From Monosporascus cannonballus (Eukaryota > Ascomycota > Sordariomycetes > Xylariales), in contig QJNS01000047.1 in NCBI GenBank assembly GCA_004154925.1, positions 248,001 to 312,000 on the forward strand: a stretch of 64,000 nt of DNA. The letters run 5' to 3'. The notes under the pieces were generated by a model. The model worked only from the letters and a program-made list of their open reading frames with translations. It was not told the DNA's origin and ran no database searches. Shown piece by piece: positions 36,116-48,700 of this stretch; the first letter of the stretch is position 1; the number at the start of each line of letters is the position of its first letter. Made by a program: the position numbers and the translations under genes.

Positions 36116-36334
36116 ACGGTAATCTTTTACTCTTTTTCTGCTAATATAATAATAATATAATTTGATAAATCGAAATAATAATATATAAAATTTAAAATTA
36201 TTTATAAAAAGTTTCGAAATATATTTTTATTTTAGTTAATTATTTGCAAATGATATATTAAAAACTTAAGGTAAATACTTTAATCTTTTAAGCACTTAAC
36301 TTTAGAAAGCGCAATGTTTATTTTTATCTCGTAT
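36116..36334. other. AT-rich spacer between two Gypsy elements
   Basis: About 220 bp of AT-rich sequence between the target duplications of the minus- and plus-strand Gypsy elements. Nothing recognised. Confidence 0.5.
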
Positions 36335-36339
36335 TTTTA

Positions 36340-36709
36340 TGTTACGACTTAACAACCTTTGGCCTCAAAAAACGGTCAGCCCAGGATCATACGGACCATC
36401 TCCGGGTCACGTGATAGCGATCACTGCTAAGCTAGTGATTATCAGTAATCAAAGGTGATTTTAAGCGATCAGAATTACTACCGGCTGTATAATTATAAAT
36501 AATTAAGCCAAAAAAGGAAAATATATATACTTATTATTTTATAATCTAGATAATATCAGTTTGTAATAAAATATCGTTATTTAAAACACCTTTAGTATTA
36601 CGAAACATAATACGTTACTGTATTTATTACTTAATTTCTTACGATATTTTTATTAATATAAATCCGTACGACTAAGGTTTAATAATTTGTTAAATCTTTA
36701 GCCGTTATA
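36340..36709 (+). repeat. 5' LTR of the plus-strand Gypsy element
   Basis: 370 bp, ends GCCGTTATA. The left part, with GGGTCACGTGATAGCGATC, is little mutated; the right part is AT-shifted. Partner of 42826-43197. Confidence 0.9.
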
Positions 36710-36765
36710 CGTTATAAGCTTTTATTTAATAATACCGTTAGATTCTGAGCAATATAGCTAACATT

Positions 36766-39700
36766 ATGTTTACCAACAAACAGCTCGAACAGTTTATTTA
36801 CTAGGTCCCTGATAACCCGGATATTGGAATAGAATCCGAAAAAAATAACCACGCTATTTTTGCGAAAACTTTTTCCACCACCTAGATGCCATAAATAAAC
36901 GAATCTTTCAGCTTCAGAAAAATAACAATAATCTTACGACGTTTTTTTAAACCGCCTATAAAAAGCTTAAAAAAAGAAAAGTTTCCGAAACCGGAAAACC
37001 TTTTCGAATTAGCTAAGTTATTTAGCTAAATATTATAAAGGAACTAAGAAAAATCCTTAAGCTTTTTAAGCCAGAATCTTTCGACAAAACCTAGACTAAA
37101 TTAAAATTATTTTTAATTTAACGCCGAATATGTTTTAAGTATTTTTCTATTTAATTAATTACGCTTCTTATACGAATTAAATTTGCAATTAAACTATTTA
37201 CCGAAAATATAATTATTTAATTTATGCCTGATATAAAAAAATATATTATATTATTACTTAAAAAACGAGATCCCAAAATAATATAAATTTATGATAATTA
37301 CGAATAATTTAAATAAATATTTACGAAAGTTTTCAAAATAATCAATAAAAAATAAAAGTCGAAATCCAAATTTAATAATTACGATAAAAGAGATTAATAT
37401 TTAATTACGTCAATACGTTAATTTAAGTTCTTTTAAATTAAATTCATAATAAAAAATATTAATAATTACGTTTTTCGACGGCCTAAAAATTATTAAAACA
37501 ATTTTTTAAACTTAATACACTTAATTATTTATCGGATTATATTATTATAATAATTAAGATTAATAATTAATAATATATTTGGCGTATTAAAGGCATTAAA
37601 GGAAAAAATAATAATAAACCTTAATATACGGTTAATACTAGCATTTTTCGTCGTAATAATATTTTTTAAAGCATAAAATTAGAACTTATAAAATTAAAAG
37701 TTATTTATAAAAAGGATTAAAGCTAAACTAAATGCTTTAATTACAACAAAATGGGATATAAGGTAACGTAATATAAGACATCTAAAAAACCCCGTTAAGA
37801 TAACTGGGAATTAATACCTAAGGAATAATGCAGAAAAAATAAAAAATTAAAAACAAACCTATTAATATAATTCGGCCTAAGTACGTATTAGGCCCCTTAT
37901 GGCGAAAAGTATAATAGGAAATGCAAAAAGCTAGAACGCTAACTTAATAAATATTATAAGTATAATAAAAAGCATTATAAAAATAATTACACGAATATTA
38001 GAACTAAATAGAAAAAAACTTATCCCGGAATCCTTAATTTATATGGCAAAATATATACTATATATTATCGACGACGAGAATTTCTGAATTATAAAAAATG
38101 GAAATAATATATTTACCAACGAATTATTTATATATATTACGAAAAAATCGATTTTTCAAACCGTACCCGAAAGAATAAAAATAATGAATAATAATATCGA
38201 TACTTTCGATTTATAATCCCAAAGGATATTCAGTAATTAGCCGAAATAAAAAGTTAGCTCGAAAAAGAATAATGCTCGTAAAAAAACATGTATTATTATT
38301 ATTAATAATATAATTATTAAACGGAAAAAAAGTTAATTTAATATACAATAAAAAATATTGCCAGAAATTATTACAAATTTTTATTTCAAGCTAATATTTA
38401 TTAGAGACTTTTACGAAAAGAAATTATTAGAAAAATACATTAATTTATAAAAAATACTTTAAAATAATAATTAATATAACGCATAATAAAATTCAATCGT
38501 AAACATAAAAAAAATTTATCTAATAAGAAAAACAATTAAAGCAAATTTAAAAAATAATTAATATAATTCGAAAAAACAATACGCCGACAATAACAATAAA
38601 TATAACAGCTTAACGCAATAAATACAGAAATATAAATAAAACTTAACAAATTCGAACAAAAATTAAAGACAATTACCTATAAAAAAGCTGTAAAATAACG
38701 AAACCTAAAGAAATTAAAAGGAATTTTTAAATAGGGTTTTAAGTTCAATAATAAAAGCCGCTAATAACCTTATTACTTTAGATATACAAATCGGAACGTA
38801 CTGATATATCGCAATAATAGGTTGCGGAATTTTAGGCGGAAATTATATTGCACCAAATATGGTTAATAAATTCAGATTGCTATAAAGATATAAGTTAAAA
38901 CCTTATATAACGACGAATACCGAAAGTCAGGAATTCGCTTACCATAACGGAAAAATTATATGCGAAATTAATTATTTCGAAATTTTTATTCAAAAATAAT
39001 ACCAGATAATTAATTTCGATATTATTTTATTTAAAAATTACGATATATTCTCAGGATTATTATAAATACGCTAACACGGAATTTTGATTAATAATGGGAT
39101 TGGCTAGGTAAAATTCGTTTTATATTTTATCAGCAAATAAAAAAATTAAAATTTTAATATTCGATCGAAAATAATAATAAATTTAAACATAAAAATACGA
39201 TAAAAACCTTATTATCTAAAAGGACAAAACATAAGAAAAATAAGCATTAATGAAAAATATGATATATCGTTATTATTATTAAAGCGAAATTAACACAATT
39301 AAATAATAATTTAAAATAATAATCCTAAAATTCAGGAAATTTAATTAATATATTATTATAATACCATAAATAGGAACAGCTTTTCAAAAAGGAATTTAAC
39401 ACGAAATTACCAGAATATAATAAATAAAATCATAAAATAATTTTTAAAAAAGAATTTTCGACGAAGTTTTACCTTATTTACAACTTTAACGGAAACAATA
39501 TACGTATATTCAAAGAATATTTAGAAAATCGATTACAAAAAAAATAAATTCGACCTTTAAAGTTATTAATAAAATACTTTATATTTTTCGTACCTAAGAA
39601 AAACGAAAAATTGCGATTTATAATTAATTATCGATAATTAAACGATATTACTATTAAAAATCGAATATTATTATCTTTAATTATAAAAATAAAAAACCGA

Positions 39701-42180
39701 CTTTACGGAACTTGATAATTCATAATATTCGATCTAAGAAATAAATACAAGCTTATCAGGCTTAAGAAAAAAATATAAATAAAAAATAACCCTCAAGACG
39801 AAATACGGACTACTTAAGTATTTGGTTACGTTAATAAGATTTATAAACGTATTAATAATTTTTTAACGAATAATTAATTATGTATTATAAAAGTATCTCG
39901 ATATTTTTATCGTATATTACCTCGATAATATTCTTATTTTTTTAAAAACAGAAAAAGCATATATTAAATACGTTTATAAAATTCTTTAAGCTATATAAAA
40001 CGGAAAGTTATTTATTAACGTAAAAAAACAATTTTATATATAAAAAATAAAATATTTAGGATATATTATTACCTTAGAACATATTAAGATAAACCCTAAG
40101 AAAATCGCTGCAATTATAAAATGGCAAACGTTAACGACGGTTTAGAAAATACAGGTATTCCTTAGATTCGCCAACTATTACAAGAAGTTTATTCGAAATT
40201 TTAGCAAAATAATTATATCTTTAACAAATTTTACGAAAAGTTTTTTAAATAAACGTTAAATACGAAAAAGGTATTTTAGAATATTAAGGATGCGATTATT
40301 AGCGAACTAATATTAATTATGTACGATTTAAACAGCTTTGTTAAATTAAAAACCGATATTTCGGATTACGCGTTAAGCGTAATAATTAAAAAAAGAAAAG
40401 ATTAAGATAAATATTACTTTATTATATTTTTTTCGTATAAATTAAAAAAACCAAACTTAATTACAGTATTTTACATAAAGAATTTATGGCCATTATTATG
40501 GCATTCCGAAAATTTAAGTATTTTTTCAAAGGAAATTTTTACTAGATTAAAATTTATACTGATTATGAATATTTTACCTATTTTATTATAACCAGGGAAT
40601 TTATAGAACGATAGATTTATTACGCGGAAAAATTAACGAATTTTTATTTTGTTATTATGTATAAAAAAGACTTAAAGGATAATAAAGCAAAAATCTTAAA
40701 CAAAAGATCAAATTTCGAAATAAAATTAGTTTAAGTTAACTATATAATTTTGGATACCATTATAAAAAGATATTTACGTTCGTAACAAATTACGATAATT
40801 CGGGCAGTACCTTTCGATATATACTGGAAAATGTAACAGTATTATAATAATTTTTCAGAAAACTAAACAAAAATAAAATATAAATTATCAAAAAATACCA
40901 GAAATATTTAATACGAAAAATATACGAATATTAGTTACATAAATATCCAGGTATTTACAAAACCTTAAAAGAGCTTTAACTTATATATTTCTTTTTTAAA
41001 ATAAAATTTACGCTCTAAAGGGTTATGCAACAATATGATATTTGCGCTAAAATAAAAGCTCGACGATATAAACCATACGAAAAATTATAACTATTATTAA
41101 TTACAAAATTATTATAATATTTAGTTATGTTTAATTATATTACCAAATATCTTATATAAAGAAATTCCAGATACCAAAATAAATTACGATAATGGTTTTG
41201 TAATTATCGGTTAATTTACGAAAACTTCTTATTTTTTATTATATTATAAAAATACAAACGCCGAATAAATACCTAATAGTTTTTAAGTCATATATTTAAT
41301 ATATACGGATTACTAATAAAAACTATCTTAAATAAAGAATTAATATTTATATTTAAGCTTTGATAAAGCGTTATTATATAAATTAACTTAAATTACAAAT
41401 AATACAACGAATTTAAACCTTAAATAAATAAATAAATAAAATCAAGAAATTAAACGTAAAAATTTACTTAAAATATTATATTAATTACGAATAAAATAAT
41501 TAGGTTAAGACATTACTAATTATAAAAATAACTTATGATACCAGTTATTAATAGAATAGTAAAATAATATTAATAAATACAAATTTTTATTTTATTTTCA
41601 AAGTTTATATAAAAATACGTAATAACGATTTAATTAATATTAAAATAACTTTTACATTAACTTAATTCCGATGATTATATTAAAAAATAAAAATAAAACT
41701 AGAATTTGTACATAACTGAATAAATAAATATTAAAACTAAAACAAGTTATAAAATTAATTTTCAAAAAAAGGAAAATAATTTTTGTTGTTATAAAATATA
41801 TCTAAATAAAACGACTTAATAACAAACCTGATTTCAAATAAATCGATTTATATAAATTTATCCAAGGAATTTCAGGAATTAATTATTAATTAAAATGCTT
41901 ACTAAAAGTTGAACGTTATCTAATTTTTTATTTCTTTTTTTCGAATAAGCAGTAAATATAATTTAAATATATATTGTATAAAATAATATATAATTAAAAA
42001 ACAAATAAGTATACGAAATAAAGAAAAATTTCGATATACAAAAACAAAACAGATTTACCTAGTACCTAATTAAGTGGAAAAAGCACCCAAATTTTAAAAA
42101 TACCTAAGAGCCTGCTAAAAATCTTATTAGCGACTAACGCCTATTAAAGAATTTTTACCAATAACGACGGGCGCGTCCTA
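36766..42180 (+). pseudogene. Gypsy gag-pol with RIP damage
   Basis: The gag start at 36766 reads MFTNKQLEQFIY, then a stop. The zinc knuckle near 37728-37770 reads CFNYNKMGYK: Cys and His ligands are changed to Tyr. The reverse transcriptase active site at 39915-39940 reads YYLDNILIF, so the second catalytic Asp is Asn. The RNase H region near 40350 reads LKTDISDYALSVI. The chromodomain near 42062-42170 reads YLIKWKKHPNFKNT, stop, EPAKNLISD. Stops are frequent throughout. Confidence 0.88.
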
Positions 42181-42825
42181 GTTAATAGCCGGGATATTGA
42201 GCTAACCGGCCGCGGTATGCGTTAACGTAGCAGCCGTAATGGCAGCCTCCAGCTATTCCTATTTCTAACGTTTTTATCCTTCTAACTCGTGCAATAACTA
42301 AAGCCCACGTTATGTCATAATAACGCCTTTTGAATAAATTAACGCCTTTTATTACGTAAACGAATTAAACGAAAAAAAAACTTTATTTATTTATTTTTAA
42401 TAACGACGTCAAACCTCAAAATTATGCCGTTAAAACTTGAATAATTATTTTTCGGCAAACGTTTTTTTCGCATTTTAAACGTTAATATTTTGGGCAAATG
42501 TTTTGCAAAAAAGAAAGCGGTATACCGGTACTATCGCAGAACCGACCTCGATTAATATATTTTTTATATCTTAAAACGTTTTGTATTATTTTATATCTCA
42601 GAACTTTCGAAAAATTATAAAAATAAGGCATAATTTCGAACCCAAATTCGTCAAAGGCTTTTACGAGGTTAATACGACAAACGGTAAAAGGTCAAAGAAT
42701 ACAACGAATTTTAGAAATACGAAATAACATAATTAAGAATATAAAAAGGAAAAAGAGTATTTACTAAATGAAGAAAAAAAGAAAAAGAAATCTTGAAAAC
42801 AAAGTTTTTAGGAAAGGGGAGATCG

Positions 42826-43197
42826 TATTACGATCTAACAAACTTTGGCCTTAAGAAACGGTTAGGCCAGGATTATACGAACAATCTCCGAGTTACATAA
42901 TAGCAATTATTACCAAGCTAATAATCATTAATAATTGAAGGTAATCCCAAGCGATTATAATTACCACCGGTTGCGTAATTATAAGTAATTAAGCTAAAAA
43001 AAACGAAAATATGTACGCTTATTATTCTATAATCTAAATAATACCAGTTTGTAATAAAGTATCGTTACTCAAAGCATTCTTAGTATTACGAAACGTAATA
43101 CGTTACCGTATTTATTGCTTAGTTTCCCACGATACTTCTGCTAATATAAACCCGTACGACTAAGATTTAATAGTTGGTTAAATCTCTAGCCGTCACA
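42826..43197 (+). repeat. 3' LTR of the plus-strand Gypsy element
   Basis: 372 bp, ends CTAGCCGTCACA, followed by the target duplication TTTTA. It differs from the 5' LTR mainly by C/T and G/A, and different sites are mutated in each copy. Confidence 0.9.
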
Positions 43198-43202
43198 TTT
43201 TA

Positions 43203-45205
43203 TCAGTTCTTTGTTAATATAAACATAATTAACGTATATATTAGTATTATATATAAGATTAATAATCTTATATAACTTTTACGCCGTTACTTTATTTATC
43301 TTATATTAAACGTCATATTTAATAAATAAGGCCGCATTTTTCGAAAAGAAATTAATATAATATATAATTTTCTTTTCGAAAAACTTAATATTTTTATTAT
43401 TATTAAAATAAGCTTTAACAAATATTTGATTATTTAAACGTTTTTATTTATAACCGATTTAATTATTCCCAAATTATATTATTAGTTAAACTGGCTAAAA
43501 AATAAAACATTTCTATAATAATAATTCCATATTTTACTTTTATTTTAGTAACTGCAAATACGAAATAACTGCATCCAAAAATACATAACCGTATAACTAT
43601 CGAATAATATAACTCTATTATTTTGAATCCTAAGGAATTAAAAACAATTACTTAATAATTATTCTATGAAAATATCTTTTCTAATAAGGATATAATTTAG
43701 TTATTATTAATAAAATATATTGTTTCTTTAATTAAAATTTGTTTTAGTTTAAATATATTAATATCAGTAATTTCTATTTTATATTTCTCCTTATATATGT
43801 TAATTTACATATATCATCGTTATTAATATTATTGTGAAAAAACTATAATAATTAATAGTTTTCATTAAACGGATAATTTAACTAAATATGGTTATAAAAC
43901 AAAAATCCGGCATTTTAATATTAATTCTCGGAATATTATTATTGTGATGTTTCTTATATTCAAAAATTTGAAATCGAAATAAAAGTGTTTAAAACTTTTA
44001 ATAATTAATATATTTCAATTATAGAATAACAGTTTCAAGTTGAATTTAAAAATTTACGTTTTATTACTAAAACTATTATTTATATTAATGATAAAACCAA
44101 AATTATACACATCCGCAATTATTTAATTAAATTTACAATAAATTAAAGTATTTATGAAAGATTATACGAGAATTCAGTTTCATAATTTTAAGATATTTTG
44201 TTGAAATTAAACTTGTATATATAATAATTTAAATTAAACCAATAATTGTAAATGTGTTGTAAAATCTATTATTATTTATATTTTAAATATAAATAGTTCG
44301 ACTATTAATTGAATAATATAATAAAATATATTATCAAATATTTTAATTTAAAAGTTACAACAATAATTTAATTAAATAACGTGTATTTATAAAATATCAT
44401 ATATAATTAATTATAAGTATATTATATTATGTATATCGTACCAAACGTTTCAGAAACATAAAATTAAGACGTTTCTTACAAATAAAGCCGAATTAATAAA
44501 AGATATTTAGGCCTAATAAGCTAAAAACCGTATTACTTATAAAAATATAAAGGTCTTTATAAAGATCGACGTAATGGATTTGGATAATAAAAATAATATA
44601 TAATTTATTACAAACGATTTTAATTACAATAAAATAATTATCGAATACTAATTTTAATTTTAAACAAGTTAAAATAATATCGGCGAACCTTAGAAATAAA
44701 ATAATTTAATTTACTATACGGATCGAAAATAAAACCTTATAAATACGCGTTGTTTAAAGACAAATATAAGCGAAAAATGATTTTAATATATTAAAAATGG
44801 TAATAAATTAATGGCGGCTAAGCTTTATCAAAATATATATACCCCTAAATTGTTCTGTGTAGTTAAAATTTAAATTGACAAATATTTATATAAAATTCAT
44901 TACAAACTAATTCGGTAAAAATAGTCCTTTAAAAAATAATAAAGTTAAATACAAATAACGGACAAATATATTACTTTTTACGGAAATATTTTAAATTCAC
45001 GGTAAAAAATTAAAAGAAGTATTTATTTTTATTAAATTTAAATATTTTTAATAAATACAGCTTTGAGAATATTTAATCAAATTAAATATTTATATTTAAT
45101 TTAAAATACAAACGAATTATTCAAGGCGGTTTTTAGGTTTAATAAATAATAATATTAAGATATTTTGAAGAAACATTTTATATTATATATAATATACGAA
45201 AAAGT
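43203..45205. other. AT-rich RIP-type DNA, no element assigned
   Basis: Nearly pure A/T with stops in all frames. A slightly less biased patch at 44430-44880 suggests a decayed element, but no domain could be read. Confidence 0.5.
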
Positions 45206-45210
45206 TGTAT

Positions 45211-45364
45211 TGTTACGCCACCAGCAAAGCGACTTATTTAAGCCGCCGTTTCGCTATATATACGCAAGCGCTACGCGCTTACAAGATAGATGGCTCTCTT
45301 CTTTCTTTCTCTTATAACAACAGAATAGCTTCTAGATACCCAAGAGACTTACAGCGTCGTAATA
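45211..45364 (+). repeat. short solo LTR (154 bp)
   Basis: It starts TGTTACGCCACC and ends CGTCGTAATA (RIP form of ...AACA). Flanks TGTAT (45206-45210) and TATAT (45365-45369) differ by one G-to-A change, as expected for a target duplication in a RIP-active region. Inside are a TATA-like CTATATATACG and the pyrimidine tract CTTCTTTCTTTCTC, typical of an LTR promoter. It is much less mutated than its surroundings. The family is not assigned. Confidence 0.65.
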
Positions 45365-45611
45365 TATATCTTCGATTTATAAAAAATATAAATATTTTTT
45401 TACAAATAATGGAAATGCTTTAATTAAAAATAACGGCGATATATTTTTATGTTGTAAATTAATTTATATAAATTCCGAATTATTATTACATTATATATAT
45501 AGTAAATATATAAAAAAATAAAACCGTTCTAAATTCCGCTTAGTTTTAATTAATATATATAATATATAACCGTTTAAGTTCAATTAATAATTAATCATTT
45601 AATAATAAGAT

Positions 45612-45736
45612 TGTTACGGCACAGAAGAACAAGAGTCTAGCCATTACACCACTTAAAAGTGGAACGTTGTCAGGTCGGGCCCTGACCGCCTTGTTCTGCC
45701 CTATATACCTACAAGGTGCCACTTGGGACTGTGACA
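45612..45736. repeat. very short solo LTR (125 bp)
   Basis: It starts TGTTACGGCACAG and ends GGGACTGTGACA. Flanks AAGAT (45607-45611) and AAGAC (45737-45741) differ by one C/T change, fitting a target duplication hit by RIP. Balanced composition in an AT desert. The reverse strand also has the LTR-like start TGTCACAGTCCC, so orientation is open. Confidence 0.65.
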
Positions 45737-45741
45737 AAGAC

Positions 45742-48700
45742 TAATAATTTAAATATTAAATCTATATATAATTTATATGCGTTTACAATTTAAATTTAAT
45801 ATTTCGATTGTAAAAATATGTCTATTCATAAAATATAATTAGTAATAAATCAAATTATTTTAATTATACATTTATTTTTTTCTCTTTATTTATATCGTCA
45901 GTATAAAATTTAACGATTTTTAATACTTTTAGTTTCTTAAATTTAGTTTTATTATTATATATATATTTGTATAATATATTTATTTTTATATCGTTACTGA
46001 AATCGCCGGCGTTATTATAATGTAATAATTTATAACTTAATATTATAAATATTATATAAGAGAAAAAGTCGAAATAATAATGTTTATCGAAATTTAAAAA
46101 TCGTATATTTCGAATAAATGGTAATTATTAAATAATGATATTAATAACAAATTAAAGATTAAAAAAACGAATTCTGTCGATTTTAATTAAAGCCGATAGT
46201 AAAAAAACGTTCGATTTTAATACTGTATTACGGTAGTAAAATACGATAATTATAAATATTTATATACTATTAATTAAAATTATTAATATTTATTCCTAAT
46301 TTGTTAAATGTTATATAAAATCTTAATTCGTTTAAATGCGAATTAATTATATAATGAAATAAACATATAATAACGTTCTTTAACTGAAGAAATTTAAAAA
46401 ATGATACAATATATAATTTTTATTATAATTAATCGTAATTATTAATGAATTATTTTTCAACTTATAACTCTTAATTTGCGACATTAAATTAAAATCTTTT
46501 TAATTTTATTTTGCGGTTTTCGTTTTCGAATTCGAGTTATGAATTTTTAAAATATGTTTATGTTTTTAAGTTTTGAAGTATTTTAACTTAAATTAAATAT
46601 TTAGCGTAAAAGGTTAATTATACAGACCAATATATAATATAAATAATTTTTATGAATATTAAAAAACGTTCTTTCGTTATTTGTATAGCTATATTAATAG
46701 CTATTTTTTCAAATATTAATTTAAAATATTTAAACTTTTGAATTTGAATTACATTTTATTAATTATATTTTATAATTTTACACTGTTATGGGTGAAATTA
46801 AGATTTGTCTGTATGTGCTCTTAATTAATCTTTTTTCGAAATCATTCGTATTTATTATTATTATTTTATTAAAATTTTAATAATATTTTTCGCATTAAAA
46901 CCTTTTTAGTGTTTTTATTAAAACTTAATAGCAGTATTTATTTTTGTTTGCCCTATTGTTCATTTATCTGCGTAATCAAATCCTTAATTATTTTTAAAAA
47001 TTTCTTTTAGTTTAAGACTTTATATAAATATACTAATAACCCGATATTCTCGACAATTAGTAAAATTCATAACATTAATATTAAATATGCCACAGTATTT
47101 AAAGATTTGATTTTTCTATAAAACTATTATGTTTTTAATATTATTTATATTACATATTTTACCATTAATTATAAATTATGGCAACAAATTAATAGCATAA
47201 ATTTAACTGATATTTAAAAAATGTATATATTAAATTTATAATATATGTAATATAAATTTCGTAATTTTAATAATTTATTGCTTAAAAATTTGTGTTTTTA
47301 GTATTAATAATTTTCTCGTTATATGTTATTATAATAAAGAAAATAAATACTATTATATATTATATAATAGGCTTGACAGAACTTAATAAGAACGAGATTA
47401 TAAAACCGTTAAAATATATAAATTTATTTTTTATTAAATTCTTATAATGTATCTATAAATACGTAAAATTTTATAATATTGATTTAAATTTTATTTTGGC
47501 ATTATTATAAAGAAATCCATATAAATACACATAATATATTAAAAAATTTGTATTTTATAATATAGAAAACTGAAATATATTGCATTAAACATTTATAATA
47601 ATAGAAAGTCCTCCAAAAACAATATAATTCAAAAAGTAATATATATATTATAAATTCCAATGTTAGTATTAATGTTATGAAGTTTATAATTCGTATTAAA
47701 AATAAATTTAACGCTGTAACGATTGTTATCTATATTATAACCTCTTTATTAACTTATTATATATTTTCGCAATTTAATCCTTGTAACAATTCTATAATAT
47801 TTAATATATAGAATTAAACAACTACGCTTAAAATTATAACAGGATTATAAATTGATTAATATAAAATTGGTTAAATTAAAATAAAAGTAAAACTATAAAA
47901 TATAAAACATAAGAAATACATTGAAATTCATGTATTTAATATTTATCGGATATATTATTAACGTTGATAGAAAAGATATTAAAGTATATAGTATCTAAAT
48001 CTAATTTATAAATAATGAATAAATAATAAAAACAGTTTTATAATAATATAAAGAATTTAATAACATTAGTTTTAATGACCAAAAATCAATATATAAATAA
48101 GTTAATATTTATTTATAATTACAAATATTTTTACTATATTGTATAGATATATATCGACTAAACATATGTTAATTATAATGATTAAAATTACTTAATATAT
48201 AATTAGCACTCTATACTTCAATATAAATGTTTATAATTTTATATATTTATTATACTTTAATATATACCAGTATAATATTTATAAAGTAAAAGTTAATAAT
48301 TAATTCTCTTTTTATTTAACACTTAAAGTATATATTATAAAGTATATTCTGAAATATTTTTTAATATTATAAAAAATAAAAAACTACTTTAATAATTTAA
48401 TAAAAATAAGTTTTATTATATTTTCTAATCATATACCTCGAATAAGTCCAAAATCCCTTATCTATGCGGCTTAAAAAGATAAATCTATTGGCAATAATCT
48501 TTAAAAAAATACTTTTATTTTAAAACATTAACTTAAAAACGGAAAATAAAATCTTGAATTAAAGGGCAACCGAAATAAATCTTACAATTAAAATAATTCA
48601 CTTTTAAAAGATAACTTTAACAATAAACTACAAAATTTCGAATTAACAAATAATTACAATCGGTACTAAAATAATTTACGATAAATCGAAATTAACGACA

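Larger units (their letters stand above)
36340..43197 (+). mobile_element. complete Gypsy LTR retrotransposon (chromovirus type), plus strand, RIP-mutated
   Basis: A 6858-bp element flanked by TTTTA (36335-36339 and 43198-43202). LTRs are 36340-36709 (370 bp) and 42826-43197 (372 bp), starting TGTTACGACTTAACAAC and TATTACGATCTAACAAA. The purine tract GGAAAGGGGAG precedes the 3' LTR. It is related to, but clearly distinct from, the minus-strand element at 29339: the LTRs share both ends and the GTACGACTAAGG region. Confidence 0.92.

Noticed and set aside
45205..45423. Open frame of 72 codons in a less AT-rich patch
   Set aside because: The patch is explained by a short solo LTR (45211-45364); the frame continues into A/T repeats.
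45612..45736. tRNA gene or tRNA-derived SINE
   Set aside because: A TGGTGTAATGG stretch on the minus strand resembles an A box, but there is no B box, no cloverleaf, and TG/CA ends with a target duplication fit an LTR better.
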